A stretch of 57,006 bases of DNA from Dehalococcoidales bacterium (GTDB lineage: Bacteria; Chloroflexota; Dehalococcoidia; Dehalococcoidales; RBG-16-60-22): contig JADHXF010000003.1 of NCBI GenBank assembly GCA_016783105.1, positions 1 to 57,006 on the forward strand, read 5' to 3'. The position numbers and the translations under genes were made by a program. Shown here in pieces: positions 45,108 through 53,876 of the stretch. Within the stretch, counting starts at the first letter, position 1. Each line of letters begins with the position of its first letter. The notes beneath the pieces are model-generated. The model had not been told where the DNA came from and made no database searches. It saw nothing but the letters and a program-made list of their open reading frames with translations.

Positions 45108-47330
45108 TTATCTTTTTACCGGGCTTTCTGGTTGCTTCCTGGCTTCCAGTGGTATGGAAAAGCCGAAAGTACTGCCCTGGCCCTTCTCACTCTGCACCCA
45201 TATCTGGCCGCCGTGCAACTCCACCAGTTTCTTGGACAGGCTTAATCCCAGCCCCAGCCCGCTGAGGCGGGTCCTTTCCACCTCCAGTTGCTGATAGGGC
45301 TCAAATAATCTCTTTTGCTCTTCCTGGCTTATGCCGCGGCCGGTATCTTCTATTTCAACCATCAGGTAAGCTTCCTTTTTTCTGGCCCTCACCGTAATGC
45401 TGCCTCCGGCCGGGGTAAACTTAAAGGCGTTATTGAGCAGGTTGAGCACCACCTGTCGCAGGCGGTCTTCATCGGCCTGGATGACAGGCAGCGAAGGCGG
45501 CAACTCGGCATGTAACAAATGCCCGTTCTTCCGGGCCAGGGGCTTGACATTGTCCACTATATTGCGGAGCAATTGTCCCGAATCCATCGATTCAGGGTTG
45601 ACGCGGAGCATGCCCACTTCACCGCGAGCCAGGTCAAGCAGTTCATCGATGCGCTGGTTCAGATTGTAAGCACCCTGGTTGATATTCTGTGCCAGCTCCC
45701 ACAGCGGTCCGCCTCCCTTGATTTCCTCAAGCATTAGCTCGCTGGAGGCAAGAACCGGGGTAATCGGTGTTTTGAGCTCGTGCACGAGGGCGTGGGTGAA
45801 CTCCACTCTTTTGTTTATTTCCGCTTCCAGGTCTTCCCTCAATTTCCTCTCTGCCTTGTATAGCTCTTGCAGCTTTGCCTCTGCTTTTTTGCGCTCGGCG
45901 ATATCACGGGCGACGCCGAGTATACCGATGACGTTGTCCGCCGAATCCCGGAGGGCGGTCATCGTCGCCTCGACCCAGACGGTGGAACCGTGTTTGCGTT
46001 TGACCTCAAGCTCCAGTGTCCGGGAACGGGTCAGGTCTTTTGTCGCCTCGCTTTCCCTGGTCGCTTCTTCAGTAAAAATATCCCTGGCATGGTTGAAGGA
46101 AGCAGGCGTAAGCACCTGGTTCGGTGAAAGGGACACGGCTTCTTCAACGCTGTGGTCAGTGAGGCGCGTCATCGACGGGCTGACGTAGGTGAACTTGAGA
46201 TTCACGTCCATGACATAGATGACGTCAGTGGCGTGTTCCGCCAGCAGGCGATAATGCTCTTCACTTTCCCGCAGCTCAGTCTCTGATTGCTCCAGGGCCC
46301 CCAGCATGCCGTTAATGGTGGCACCGAGCTTGGCCAGCTCATCCGAGCCGGGCACTGATACCCGGGCGGTAAGTTTGCCGCCGGTGCCGATGTCGCTGAC
46401 GCTCCGGCTCAGGTAAGAAAGTCGGGAAAGAACCTGCTTCTCCAGGAGCAGGATGGTTACCAGGCCAAATGCCAGGCTGACGCCGACAATGCTCAGTATG
46501 AGATAGGAAATGGCGGACTGGCCCTGATTATAGATATCTCTGGGCGCATCCACCCTGAGTATTAACGCTGGGTGACCGTCGATGTTATTAATAAATGTGT
46601 AGCCGGCAATGGATTGTTCGCTGAGGGGCTGGACGAAAACGGGAGACGCGGTTGAGATGGAGGAACGGGCGATGGAAAAGTCGGGAGGAAGCTGGGGGCC
46701 ATTAAATTCGTGGAGAGCTACGGAGAGAAGCGTGAATTCAGCCAGTTCGTTGACTTTGGCCGCATCCAGGTAGCGTCCCATAATCAATGTGCCGCGGATG
46801 GGACCTTCGTCTTCGCTGGTCAGGATAGGATGGGAAGCAATCAGCATGGGCCCTTCGCGGAGAACAATGGTGCCAGCATAGCTGCTTTCTGTGTCTCGGT
46901 GGGTAACCAGGAAACTATGTTTGGTCAGATACGCGGAAATACCCGGTGGGAGAGGTATTTCCTCTTCATTCTCCAGGTCAAATGCCTTGCCAAAGGTGAT
47001 TTGCCTCGAAGAGTCAATATAAAGCATCAGGTTCAGTCCCAGTTGAGTGAACGTGCTATCGGTGAGGTTCGACCTGATGTAGTCTTCATTGTGGTCGGCA
47101 ATGAAGGCATAGGTGTCATCCCGGGCAGCCCAGTCCACGATAGTGGTCTCAAGTTCAGACGGCCCCTGTGAGTAAGCCACCAGTACCCGTTCTACATCCC
47201 GGTGGGTGCTCCGTCTTTCCAGATCGGCATAGCTTTCCAGCAGGATGTTACGCGAGATAAAGAAGAGCAGTATGATGACGCCGTAGAATGTACCGGCGAT
47301 GATAAGCAGCGTCTTTTTGCGCAGTGTCAT
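45108..47330 (-). CDS. sensor histidine kinase with CHASE4-like, HAMP and PAS domains
   Basis: 740 residues. A membrane helix (8-30) leads into an extracytoplasmic domain with WAARDDTYAFI, YIRSNLTDSTF and LGLNLMLYID, a pattern matching CHASE4 sensors. A second helix (about 273-297), HAMP, a PAS domain (about 355-480), a HisKA H-box ALVHELKTPITPVL and an HATPase (NLLNNAFKFTP, DTGRGIS, GLGLGLSL) follow. The start follows AGAGGCAAAAT and has a candidate promoter at 47351-47379. Confidence 0.92.
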   Translation of the reverse strand: MTLRKKTLLIIAGTFYGVIILLFFISRNILLESYADLERRSTHRDVERVLVAYSQGPSELETTIVDWAARDDTYAFIADHNEDYIRSNLTDSTFTQLGLNLMLYIDSSRQITFGKAFDLENEEEIPLPPGISAYLTKHSFLVTHRDTESSYAGTIVLREGPMLIASHPILTSEDEGPIRGTLIMGRYLDAAKVNELAEFTLLSVALHEFNGPQLPPDFSIARSSISTASPVFVQPLSEQSIAGYTFINNIDGHPALILRVDAPRDIYNQGQSAISYLILSIVGVSLAFGLVTILLLEKQVLSRLSYLSRSVSDIGTGGKLTARVSVPGSDELAKLGATINGMLGALEQSETELRESEEHYRLLAEHATDVIYVMDVNLKFTYVSPSMTRLTDHSVEEAVSLSPNQVLTPASFNHARDIFTEEATRESEATKDLTRSRTLELEVKRKHGSTVWVEATMTALRDSADNVIGILGVARDIAERKKAEAKLQELYKAERKLREDLEAEINKRVEFTHALVHELKTPITPVLASSELMLEEIKGGGPLWELAQNINQGAYNLNQRIDELLDLARGEVGMLRVNPESMDSGQLLRNIVDNVKPLARKNGHLLHAELPPSLPVIQADEDRLRQVVLNLLNNAFKFTPAGGSITVRARKKEAYLMVEIEDTGRGISQEEQKRLFEPYQQLEVERTRLSGLGLGLSLSKKLVELHGGQIWVQSEKGQGSTFGFSIPLEARKQPESPVKR

Positions 47331-47350
47331 ATATTTTGCCTCTTACAAGC

Positions 47351-47379
47351 ATTCTATCACTCGTCGTTATGTCTAGCAA
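47351..47379 (-). promoter_or_regulatory. candidate promoter of the kinase/regulator pair
   Basis: Minus strand TTGCTA (47374-47379), 17-base spacer and TAGAAT (47351-47356), about 20 bases before the start codon at 47330. Confidence 0.55.
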
Positions 47380-47436
47380 GGCTTAAGCTCAGGAGCAGAC
47401 CGGAAAGGCACGCTGCGCGTAGATGCAGTGTAAAAT

Positions 47437-47465
47437 TTGACCGATGGTCTGCAGACAGGTAAACT
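47437..47465 (+). promoter_or_regulatory. candidate promoter with internal palindrome
   Basis: TTGACC (47437-47442), 17-base spacer and TAAACT (47460-47465), upstream of the repeat-containing membrane protein. The spacer holds a perfect 10-base palindrome GTCTGCAGAC (47447-47456), where an operator would block polymerase. Confidence 0.5.
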
Positions 47466-47495
47466 ATCTAATCATAATAGTGAACATAATAAAGC

Positions 47496-49358
47496 ATGAT
47501 CTGGTTGCGTAGAGCCGTTGCCATACCTCTGGCACTTGTCTTTGTAATTCTGGCGCTGCTGGTGCTGGTCGCTTTCCGTGTCAATGCCACCGCAGGCAAC
47601 CCTGATTTCTATGCGGAACAGTTACAACAGGCGGACGTGTACCATTTCATTTACAATGATGTGCTCCCGGCAGCACTGGAAGAAGTGGAGGTGGGTGAGG
47701 ATACAGAAGGGGCCGGTGTTATCATCTCATCGCTCAAGCCCCATCTCAATGATGTGGCCAGGCAAACGCTGCCGCCCGAGTGGCTTCAGGCAAATGTTGA
47801 GCAGGTTATCGACGAAGTGGTGCCCTATGTCTGGGGAGAAAAGGCAAACTTCCGTATTACCATTCCGTTAAAAGACCGGGTGGAGGCCGGGGGTGAGGCG
47901 ATAAAGAGTGTTTTGCACCGCCCGGATGTCTTCCCCGTGATGTATGAGCAGCTCATCCAATTGATTATCGAAGAGATAGCGCTGGATGAAGGTGGAATGC
48001 CGGCCATGCTGGCCATATCTGAGGAAGAGATGGAAGTGATGCTGCGTAAGGTGGTGCCAGAAGACTGGCTGCTGGAGCAGATAGACAGCGCGGTCGATGA
48101 AGCAGTGCCCTACCTGACCAGAGAGCAGGACCATTTCACCCTTGAGATAGATATAACCAGGCCGCTTGATGAACTTGAGGAAGTGCTGGCCGATTCCCTG
48201 TCAAGACGCGAAACCTACGATAGCCTGTTTGCCGAAATGCTGGCGCCGGCGATACAGCAGAACCTGGAAGAGATAACCCAGCTTCCCATCGGTGTGGAAC
48301 TGACCGACGATGAGGTCGTTGCTGCTGCCAAAGCAGTCATGCCACTGGAATGGTATCAGACGCTGGTGAAAGATATGGTCAGCCAGATTTTCGGCTACCT
48401 GCGTGGCGAGCAGGATGAACTGGAACTGGTGATTCCGCTGGCCGACCGCAAGCCGGAAATAGCGGCGGCACTCGGTCAGCTGGCCGATGAAAAAATAGCG
48501 AGCGCTTTCGATTCCCTGCCCGTGTGCACGGGAGCGCAGCTAATTGAGCTGCTGTTGGACCCGTCTCTGGAAGACATCCTATGCCGGCCGGTGGATATAT
48601 CCTATCAGGAATTCAGTGAACTGGTGGGCATAGACGCGGGCAGCCTGGTGCAGCCTCTCATTGAAGTGGGAATACCCGATGAGTGGATTTTAACTGAGGC
48701 AGACATGAGCCAGCTGTTTGGCGGTGAAGGGGAAGATAACGTTCTAATTCAAGTTCGGGAACTGGTACAGGAAGGCCTGATTTTCACCGAGAAAGACCTG
48801 AACGAATTTATGGCGACCGATTCCGTGTCTCCAGAAGACATCCGGCAATCGATAGCCGACGGCCTGACCTTTACCGAGCAGGATTTAAAGAGCTTGATGG
48901 GCGATACGGGAGATACCAGTGCCGGTGAGCAAATGGAGGCCTTTGAACAGGTACGTTCCGGTCTTGGAATGGCGAAGAAATGGCTAAACTTTGTATGGCT
49001 AATACCGTTTTTAATGCTACTGGCGGTCGGTGCGCTGGGCGGTCGACAGTGGAGCAGCAAACTTATCTGGGCTGCGGCATTGCTGGCCGTAATGGCGATT
49101 ATCGCCTATATCATCTTTGGCCCGGTATTTTCCGCCACCGCGCAACCGATGATAGACCAATCACTTACCACGGGGTTTGGCCAAACTGAAGGTATCATGT
49201 CGTTAGTGGCGCAAAAGGGCGTTGCTATGGGGCAGAATGCCATTGACAGCTTTATCAGCGGGCTCAGGAACCAGGCTATAGCCATAATAATCGCATCGGT
49301 GGTGCTGATTGGGGTGGGGGTGGTCCTGCACAACTGGGATAAAATCCGCAGAACTTAA
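47496..49358 (+). CDS. uncharacterised membrane protein with three 95-residue repeats
   Basis: 620 residues, not recognised. One N-terminal helix (8-30), a long acidic external region (31-490) and three C-terminal helices (about 495-517, 523-545, 590-612). The external region has three repeats of exactly 95 residues, aligned on Trp96, Trp191 and Trp286 (LPPEWL, VPEDWL, MPLEWY), each followed by a helix and a strand pattern such as FRITIPLKDR or LELVIPLADR. A second set of short repeats (LTEADMSQLF, FTEKDLNEFM, FTEQDLKSLM) lies at about 399-468. The start ATG has no clear ribosome-binding site. It is divergent from the kinase/regulator pair, which could control it. Confidence 0.8.
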   Translation: MIWLRRAVAIPLALVFVILALLVLVAFRVNATAGNPDFYAEQLQQADVYHFIYNDVLPAALEEVEVGEDTEGAGVIISSLKPHLNDVARQTLPPEWLQANVEQVIDEVVPYVWGEKANFRITIPLKDRVEAGGEAIKSVLHRPDVFPVMYEQLIQLIIEEIALDEGGMPAMLAISEEEMEVMLRKVVPEDWLLEQIDSAVDEAVPYLTREQDHFTLEIDITRPLDELEEVLADSLSRRETYDSLFAEMLAPAIQQNLEEITQLPIGVELTDDEVVAAAKAVMPLEWYQTLVKDMVSQIFGYLRGEQDELELVIPLADRKPEIAAALGQLADEKIASAFDSLPVCTGAQLIELLLDPSLEDILCRPVDISYQEFSELVGIDAGSLVQPLIEVGIPDEWILTEADMSQLFGGEGEDNVLIQVRELVQEGLIFTEKDLNEFMATDSVSPEDIRQSIADGLTFTEQDLKSLMGDTGDTSAGEQMEAFEQVRSGLGMAKKWLNFVWLIPFLMLLAVGALGGRQWSSKLIWAAALLAVMAIIAYIIFGPVFSATAQPMIDQSLTTGFGQTEGIMSLVAQKGVAMGQNAIDSFISGLRNQAIAIIIASVVLIGVGVVLHNWDKIRRT

Positions 49359-49379
49359 ATCCGGCAGACTGAGGTGCAC

Positions 49380-49408
49380 TTGACAACCGCAAAAAGCAAT
49401 TATAATAT
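49380..49408 (+). promoter_or_regulatory. promoter of the arsR-oxidoreductase operon
   Basis: Perfect TTGACA (49380-49385) with TATAAT after 15 bases (49401-49406) or TAATAT after 17 (49403-49408). A run of alternating A and T continues to about 49433 and may hold the ArsR-type operator. Confidence 0.6.
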
Positions 49409-49464
49409 ATAAATATACATATATAGATATAAAGGCGCATTACTTTTAGAAGGGAATATTGATT

Positions 49465-49791
49465 ATGCACAATTCAGAAATGTTCAGGTTAAAAGCCGAA
49501 CTCTGCAAGACCTTTGCCGATGCCAAGAGACTTGCTATCATCAACGAATTGCGGGGTGGGGAGAAGCTGGTTGGTGAACTGGCTCAAGCCCTGAATATTC
49601 CCCACGCCGTCGCCTCACGTCACCTGGCGCTGCTGCGAAATCGCGGCGTGGTGAGGCCACGCCGGGAGGGGACAAGCGTTTATTACAGCATCTCCGACCC
49701 CAAAATAGTGGAGGCGTGTGACCTGGTTCATCAGGTGCTGCTGAATAATTTAACTAAGAGTAAAGAGTTGGCCGAAAGGCTGACCGCCTGA
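49465..49791 (+). CDS. ArsR-family winged-helix regulator
   Basis: About 108 residues. The helix-turn-helix is seen in VGELAQALNIPHAVASRHLALL, shortened here to ALNIPHAVASRHLALL as its core, and the wing in RREGTSVYYSISDP. Only Cys14-region and one later Cys are present, not the metal-binding CxC pattern, so it may sense redox state, sulfur species or another ligand rather than arsenic. The start ATG 49465 follows AGAAGGGA. It lies 46 bases upstream of the large oxidoreductase and is probably co-transcribed and autoregulated. Confidence 0.88.
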   Translation: MHNSEMFRLKAELCKTFADAKRLAIINELRGGEKLVGELAQALNIPHAVASRHLALLRNRGVVRPRREGTSVYYSISDPKIVEACDLVHQVLLNNLTKSKELAERLTA

Positions 49792-49837
49792 AAACCAGGG
49801 ACTGCCTGAAAGATGAGGCACAGGATAAGGAGGTATT

Positions 49838-52800
49838 ATGGGTAAACTTGGGAACAAACAGAAGTCCTATCTGGAAGAAAAATTTGGCGACCGCGTGAAC
49901 TTTCGCAAGACGGAAAGGAAACTCTACGGGCATGATATTGCCGCCATGCCGGCTTTGATTAAGCCGCTGGTGGGGAGCACCGTTCCGGATGCCGTTGTGC
50001 AGCCGGAGAGCGAGGAGGAGTTAGCGGCGCTGGTGAAGTGGGCGACCGAAAACAATGTGCCCTTGACGCCAAGGGGCAAGGCGACATCAGGGTATGGAGG
50101 CGTCCTTCCGGTAAAGAAAGGCATAACGGTCGACTTCTACCGCATGAAAAAAATCCTCGATATCGATTCCAAAGCGATGACGGCAACAGTGCAGGCCGGG
50201 GTGGTGTGGGAAAAACTGGATAAAGAACTGCAGAAGCATGGCCTTACTCTAAGGCTATATCCCACCAGCTATCCGTCGGCAACTGTGGGCGGGTGGCTGG
50301 CCCAGGGAGGGACTGGCATCGGCTCTTATGAGGCGGGTTGGTTCCGTGATAATGTGGTCAGCGCGCGGGTGGTGCTGCCCGGTGGTAAGGTCCGGGTGTT
50401 CAGTGGTCCGGAGCTTGATATGGTATCCGAGGCCGAGGGCATTACCGGCCTCATCAGTGAGGTGACGCTGCGGGTAATGTTGCTTGAAGATATGGAAGTG
50501 GTATCGATTGGCTGTCCGGACGCCCACGAATTGCAGCAGTTCATCCAGTCCGTCATTGACGCGAAACTGCCGATATGGTCGCTCATGTTCATCAATCCAA
50601 GGATGGCGGAGCTGAAAAACAAAGCGCCGTTGATGGAGCACCACGGCCACCCGACGGAGGAACGGGTGCTGCTGCCTGCGTCATATATCACCACCCTGGT
50701 GTTCCGTAAAAAAGACCGTGAGGCAGTGATGGGCAGACTGATGGAACTTATGAAGCCATGCCAGGGAGAGGTGCTCAGCGAGCGCATTGCGGAGCACGAA
50801 TGGGAGAACCGCTTCAAGCTGATGATTGTCAAGCGCCTCGGGCCAAGCCTGGTGCCGGCGGAAATCGTTGTCCCGCTCTCGGGTCTGGGCGACGTGATGA
50901 CGGAGATTGAGAACAAGGTGGACCAGCCTGTGGTCAAAGAGGGTGTTGTCATTCAGAAAAGCAATAATGGACAGCCCGAGGTTGTCATTCTCGGTTTTAT
51001 TCCCAGTGACCAGCGTAAATTCAGCTATAATTTTGTTTTTGCCCTTTCCCTTACCATTATGAAGATTGCCGAAAAGTATGGTGGTCGTCCCTACGCCACC
51101 GGACTCTATTTTACTAGGAAAGCTCCGGAAATACTGGGCGCGGAAAGAGCCGCCCGAATCAGGTCGTTCAAGCGGGAAGTTGACCCGCAGGGTATTCTCA
51201 ATCCCGGCAAGGTAATCGATGGGAGCAGGATTGGCATGGCCATGGGCGTGGCTGAAATCTTTGAGCCGCTTATAAGGCCGCTAGGCAACTATATCACCAC
51301 GCGCGTCAGAGAAGCGCCGACCAAGCCGGTAAAAGGTATTCCCGCTGACGTGGCGTGGTATGCTTACAGCTGCTCACAGTGCGGCTACTGTGTTGATGAG
51401 TGTGACCAGTTCTATGGGCGGGGCTGGGAGAGCCAGAGCCCGCGGGGAAAGTGGTACTGGCTGCGCGAGTATATGGAAGGCCGCGAGAAGTGGGACCAGT
51501 TCATGGTGGATACCATAGTCGTCTGCACCACCTGTGAACTGTGCAACCTGCGCTGTTCGGCTTCGCTGCCCATTGAACCCTCCTGGATGAAGCTGCGGGG
51601 CAAGCTCATTGACGAAGACAAGAGAATGACCTTCCCGCCGTTTGAGATGATGGGGGCGGCGCTGCGCAAAGAGGGAGATATCTGGGCTGGCTATCGCAAG
51701 GATAGAACGGCCTGGTTCCCGGCCGACCTCAAAGCAAAACACGGGCCAGGGCGTAAGGCCAAGATGGTGTACTTTGCCGGCTGCACCGCCAGCTACGTGG
51801 AGCACGATATCGGTATGGCCAGCGTCAGGCTGCTGGACGCCGCCGGCGTGGATTTTACCTATGTTGGCGAAAAGGAAAACTGTTGCGGTACGCCAATGCT
51901 GGTGGCCGGCAAGTGGGACGTTTTTGTTGAAACGATAAAGAAAAATATTGCCGCCGTCAAGGAAACCGGCGCGGACACCGTGGTGAGCTCCTGCCCGGCC
52001 TGCGATATGATGTGGCGTTATTTCTATTCGGTCTGGGCAGAAAAGCTGGGCATCGAATATAACATCAAGGCCAGGCATTACAGTGAGGTTCTGGCAGAGA
52101 AAATCAAAAAAGGTGAGTTTGCCTTTAAGGACGGCGGGCAGAAACCGGTCACCGTTACCTGGCATGATTCCTGCCATATCGGGCGTGTTTCCGGGGTATA
52201 CGATGCGCCGCGGGAGTTGATTGAGGCAATCCCCAATGTAAAGCTCGTGGAGATGGAGCACAATCGGGAAAATGCCCACTGCTGTGGTAGCGTCCTGACG
52301 CTGCTAAAAGAACCATCGGTGGCGGCCGATATCGGGAAGGAACGCCTCGATGAGGCGGTGGCAGCGGGCGCCGAGAAAGTGCTGGCACTTTGTCCCTGCT
52401 GCGAATTCCAGTTGCGTGTCAGCGCGGACAAGAAGAAGTCGCCAATAGAAGTGGTTGACCTGGCCCGTTTCGCGGCATCAAACCTCGGTTACGAGTTCCC
52501 TGACCCGAATCCCGAGGTGCAGCGGCAGTGGGCGGTCTTTGAGGGCATGATTGCGCTGATGACGCCGCAGGGCTTTGCCGACCTGATGGGCACAATGTGG
52601 CCGGAACTAATTGGCGCCATGCCTTTCGGCATGGGGAAGATGATGAAGTTTATGGGGAAAATCCCCGGTGCACTGTCGCTGATGAAGCCCATGTTCCCGG
52701 TTCTGTTTCCCAGGTTGCTGCCCATGATGATGCCCAAAGTCATGCCGGTTATGCTGGAGCGGGTGGCGGAGCGTATTCCGATGCCTGATTACATGAAAGA

Positions 52801-52918
52801 GCAGATGCCGGAGCTGATGCCGAAGGTCATGGACAACTTGATGCCGCACATGATTGGCGACATGGTGCCGCTGGTTACTCAGCCCATGATTGATTATCTT
52901 AGAGGGAAACAGGAATAG
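49838..52918 (+). CDS. fused FAD-linked oxidase / Fe-S (CCG-domain) oxidoreductase with Met-rich tail
   Basis: 1026 residues. An FAD-binding PCMH/GlcD-type oxidase part (about 45-480) has PRGKATSGYGG and GGWLAQGGTGIGSYEAG. A ferredoxin-type part follows with CSQCGYCVDEC (about 511) and CTTCELCNLRC (about 563). Two CCG domains (YFAGCTAS, ENCCGTPM, SSCPACD; WHDSCHIG, AHCCGS, LCPCCE; about 645-865) resemble HdrD/GlcF. The family oxidises D-lactate, glycolate or another 2-hydroxy acid and passes electrons to Fe-S or quinone partners. The last 120 residues (from about 904) hold some 25 methionines and many prolines (for example MMMPKVMPVML), a tail not known to me as a standard domain. The start follows AAGGAGGTATT. 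Confidence 0.88.
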   Translation: MGKLGNKQKSYLEEKFGDRVNFRKTERKLYGHDIAAMPALIKPLVGSTVPDAVVQPESEEELAALVKWATENNVPLTPRGKATSGYGGVLPVKKGITVDFYRMKKILDIDSKAMTATVQAGVVWEKLDKELQKHGLTLRLYPTSYPSATVGGWLAQGGTGIGSYEAGWFRDNVVSARVVLPGGKVRVFSGPELDMVSEAEGITGLISEVTLRVMLLEDMEVVSIGCPDAHELQQFIQSVIDAKLPIWSLMFINPRMAELKNKAPLMEHHGHPTEERVLLPASYITTLVFRKKDREAVMGRLMELMKPCQGEVLSERIAEHEWENRFKLMIVKRLGPSLVPAEIVVPLSGLGDVMTEIENKVDQPVVKEGVVIQKSNNGQPEVVILGFIPSDQRKFSYNFVFALSLTIMKIAEKYGGRPYATGLYFTRKAPEILGAERAARIRSFKREVDPQGILNPGKVIDGSRIGMAMGVAEIFEPLIRPLGNYITTRVREAPTKPVKGIPADVAWYAYSCSQCGYCVDECDQFYGRGWESQSPRGKWYWLREYMEGREKWDQFMVDTIVVCTTCELCNLRCSASLPIEPSWMKLRGKLIDEDKRMTFPPFEMMGAALRKEGDIWAGYRKDRTAWFPADLKAKHGPGRKAKMVYFAGCTASYVEHDIGMASVRLLDAAGVDFTYVGEKENCCGTPMLVAGKWDVFVETIKKNIAAVKETGADTVVSSCPACDMMWRYFYSVWAEKLGIEYNIKARHYSEVLAEKIKKGEFAFKDGGQKPVTVTWHDSCHIGRVSGVYDAPRELIEAIPNVKLVEMEHNRENAHCCGSVLTLLKEPSVAADIGKERLDEAVAAGAEKVLALCPCCEFQLRVSADKKKSPIEVVDLARFAASNLGYEFPDPNPEVQRQWAVFEGMIALMTPQGFADLMGTMWPELIGAMPFGMGKMMKFMGKIPGALSLMKPMFPVLFPRLLPMMMPKVMPVMLERVAERIPMPDYMKEQMPELMPKVMDNLMPHMIGDMVPLVTQPMIDYLRGKQE

Positions 52919-52947
52919 CAGGAAGGATAGTGGTACTCCTGTGCAAT

Positions 52948-52971
52948 GGGGCACCAGGGAACTCGTGCCCC
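52948..52971. terminator. hairpin between converging genes
   Basis: GGGGCAC (52948-52954) pairs with GTGCCCC (52965-52971) across a 10-base loop, between the stop of the large oxidoreductase and the end of the receiver gene. No T-run follows, so termination strength is uncertain. Confidence 0.4.
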
Positions 52972-52986
52972 TATACCTCTGGTCAT

Positions 52987-53388
52987 TTATTCGCCTCGAT
53001 GCAAAGCTGATTGACTTTGAGCAGCGCGCCTCAGCTTGGCTCGTACGCGTGCGACCAGCTCCAGCGGATAAAATGGCTTCCTGATGTAATCATCAGCGCC
53101 AATTTCCACGGAGTCGCGCAAAGCGGTCATATCACCTCTTCCGGTCAGCATAATTACCGGCACATCGGATTTCTGGCGTATCAGGTTAAGCACCTGAAAG
53201 CCATCAAGATCGGGCATCATAATATCAAGGATAATCAGGTCCGGCTGGCGCTCCCGTAAAAGAGAAAAAGCCGAATTGCCGCTGGTGGCACCCACAAAAT
53301 CGTATCCCTCTTCCTCAAATATTTTCTTGAGCAATCGAAGTATCTCCTCTTCATCATCGATGGCCAGTATGCAGGTACGCTTTTTCAT
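52987..53388 (-). CDS. receiver-only response regulator (OmpR-type receiver, no DNA-binding domain)
   Basis: 133 residues. The acidic pair DDEEE, phospho-acceptor Asp in LIILDIMMPDLDG, Thr in IMLTGR and Lys in DDYIRKPFYP are complete. The end VARVRAKLRR is the usual linker of OmpR-type regulators, but the chain stops 13 residues later without a winged helix. No remnant of that domain is seen in the next 68 bases. The start follows AGAGGAGCCA. It may act by protein contact. Confidence 0.88.
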   Translation of the reverse strand: MKKRTCILAIDDEEEILRLLKKIFEEEGYDFVGATSGNSAFSLLRERQPDLIILDIMMPDLDGFQVLNLIRQKSDVPVIMLTGRGDMTALRDSVEIGADDYIRKPFYPLELVARVRAKLRRAAQSQSALHRGE

Positions 53389-53418
53389 TGGCTCCTCTCT
53401 TTTCTTACTTTCAAAGTA

Positions 53419-53703
53419 TCAATTTGATAATAACTTGTAGGCCGCTATCTTTGGCAGTGAAAGGGACGTCAACCGGCTCACGGTCTGTTCTGGTAAACGG
53501 GAACCTCCGCTGTCCACATTGACACATTTGATAGCCAGGGGGAATGTCATCACCAGAATGTCATGCTCATTCACTCTGGCCGGATTGACCATGGACACCT
53601 TGCCGTGTAACTGGCGGAACCGCTTCATCATTTCATTGTGCCTCGAAAATGGAGTTTTATTGCATTGCCGTACTGCAAACGTTTCCATCCATTTGTTTCG
53701 CAT
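53419..53703 (-). CDS. hypothetical protein
   Basis: 94 codons, unrecognised, basic, without signal peptide or membrane segment. An AAGGATG element lies nine bases before the ATG. It lies between the terminator at 53815-53839 and the receiver gene (30 bases downstream), on the same strand. If it is not real, the stretch 53389-53876 (488 bases) holds only that terminator. Low confidence. Confidence 0.35.
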   Translation of the reverse strand: MRNKWMETFAVRQCNKTPFSRHNEMMKRFRQLHGKVSMVNPARVNEHDILVMTFPLAIKCVNVDSGGSRLPEQTVSRLTSLSLPKIAAYKLLSN

Positions 53704-53814
53704 CTGAACACATCCTTCGTAGTTGTTCTGCGATTTCAGGATAGAGCCAGGACGCGAAATAAAATCTAAATACCTGCCTTACAGTTCAAAATATTTTCTT
53801 AACATTCAGGGGAA

Positions 53815-53839
53815 ATAAAAAAGCACCCGTTACGGGTGC
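53815..53839 (-). terminator. Rho-independent terminator
   Basis: On the minus strand GCACCCG-TAA-CGGGTGC is followed at once by TTTTTTATTT. It lies 38 bases after the stop of the response regulator at 53877 and ends that operon. Confidence 0.88.
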
Positions 53840-53876
53840 CTCCAGGGCGGTTTGTTAAAAGGTTTTAGTTTATTTC

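Noticed and set aside
51374..52279. Open frame of 301 codons on the minus strand opposite the FAD/Fe-S oxidoreductase
   Set aside because: The cysteine-rich motifs and ribosome-binding site support the plus-strand gene only.
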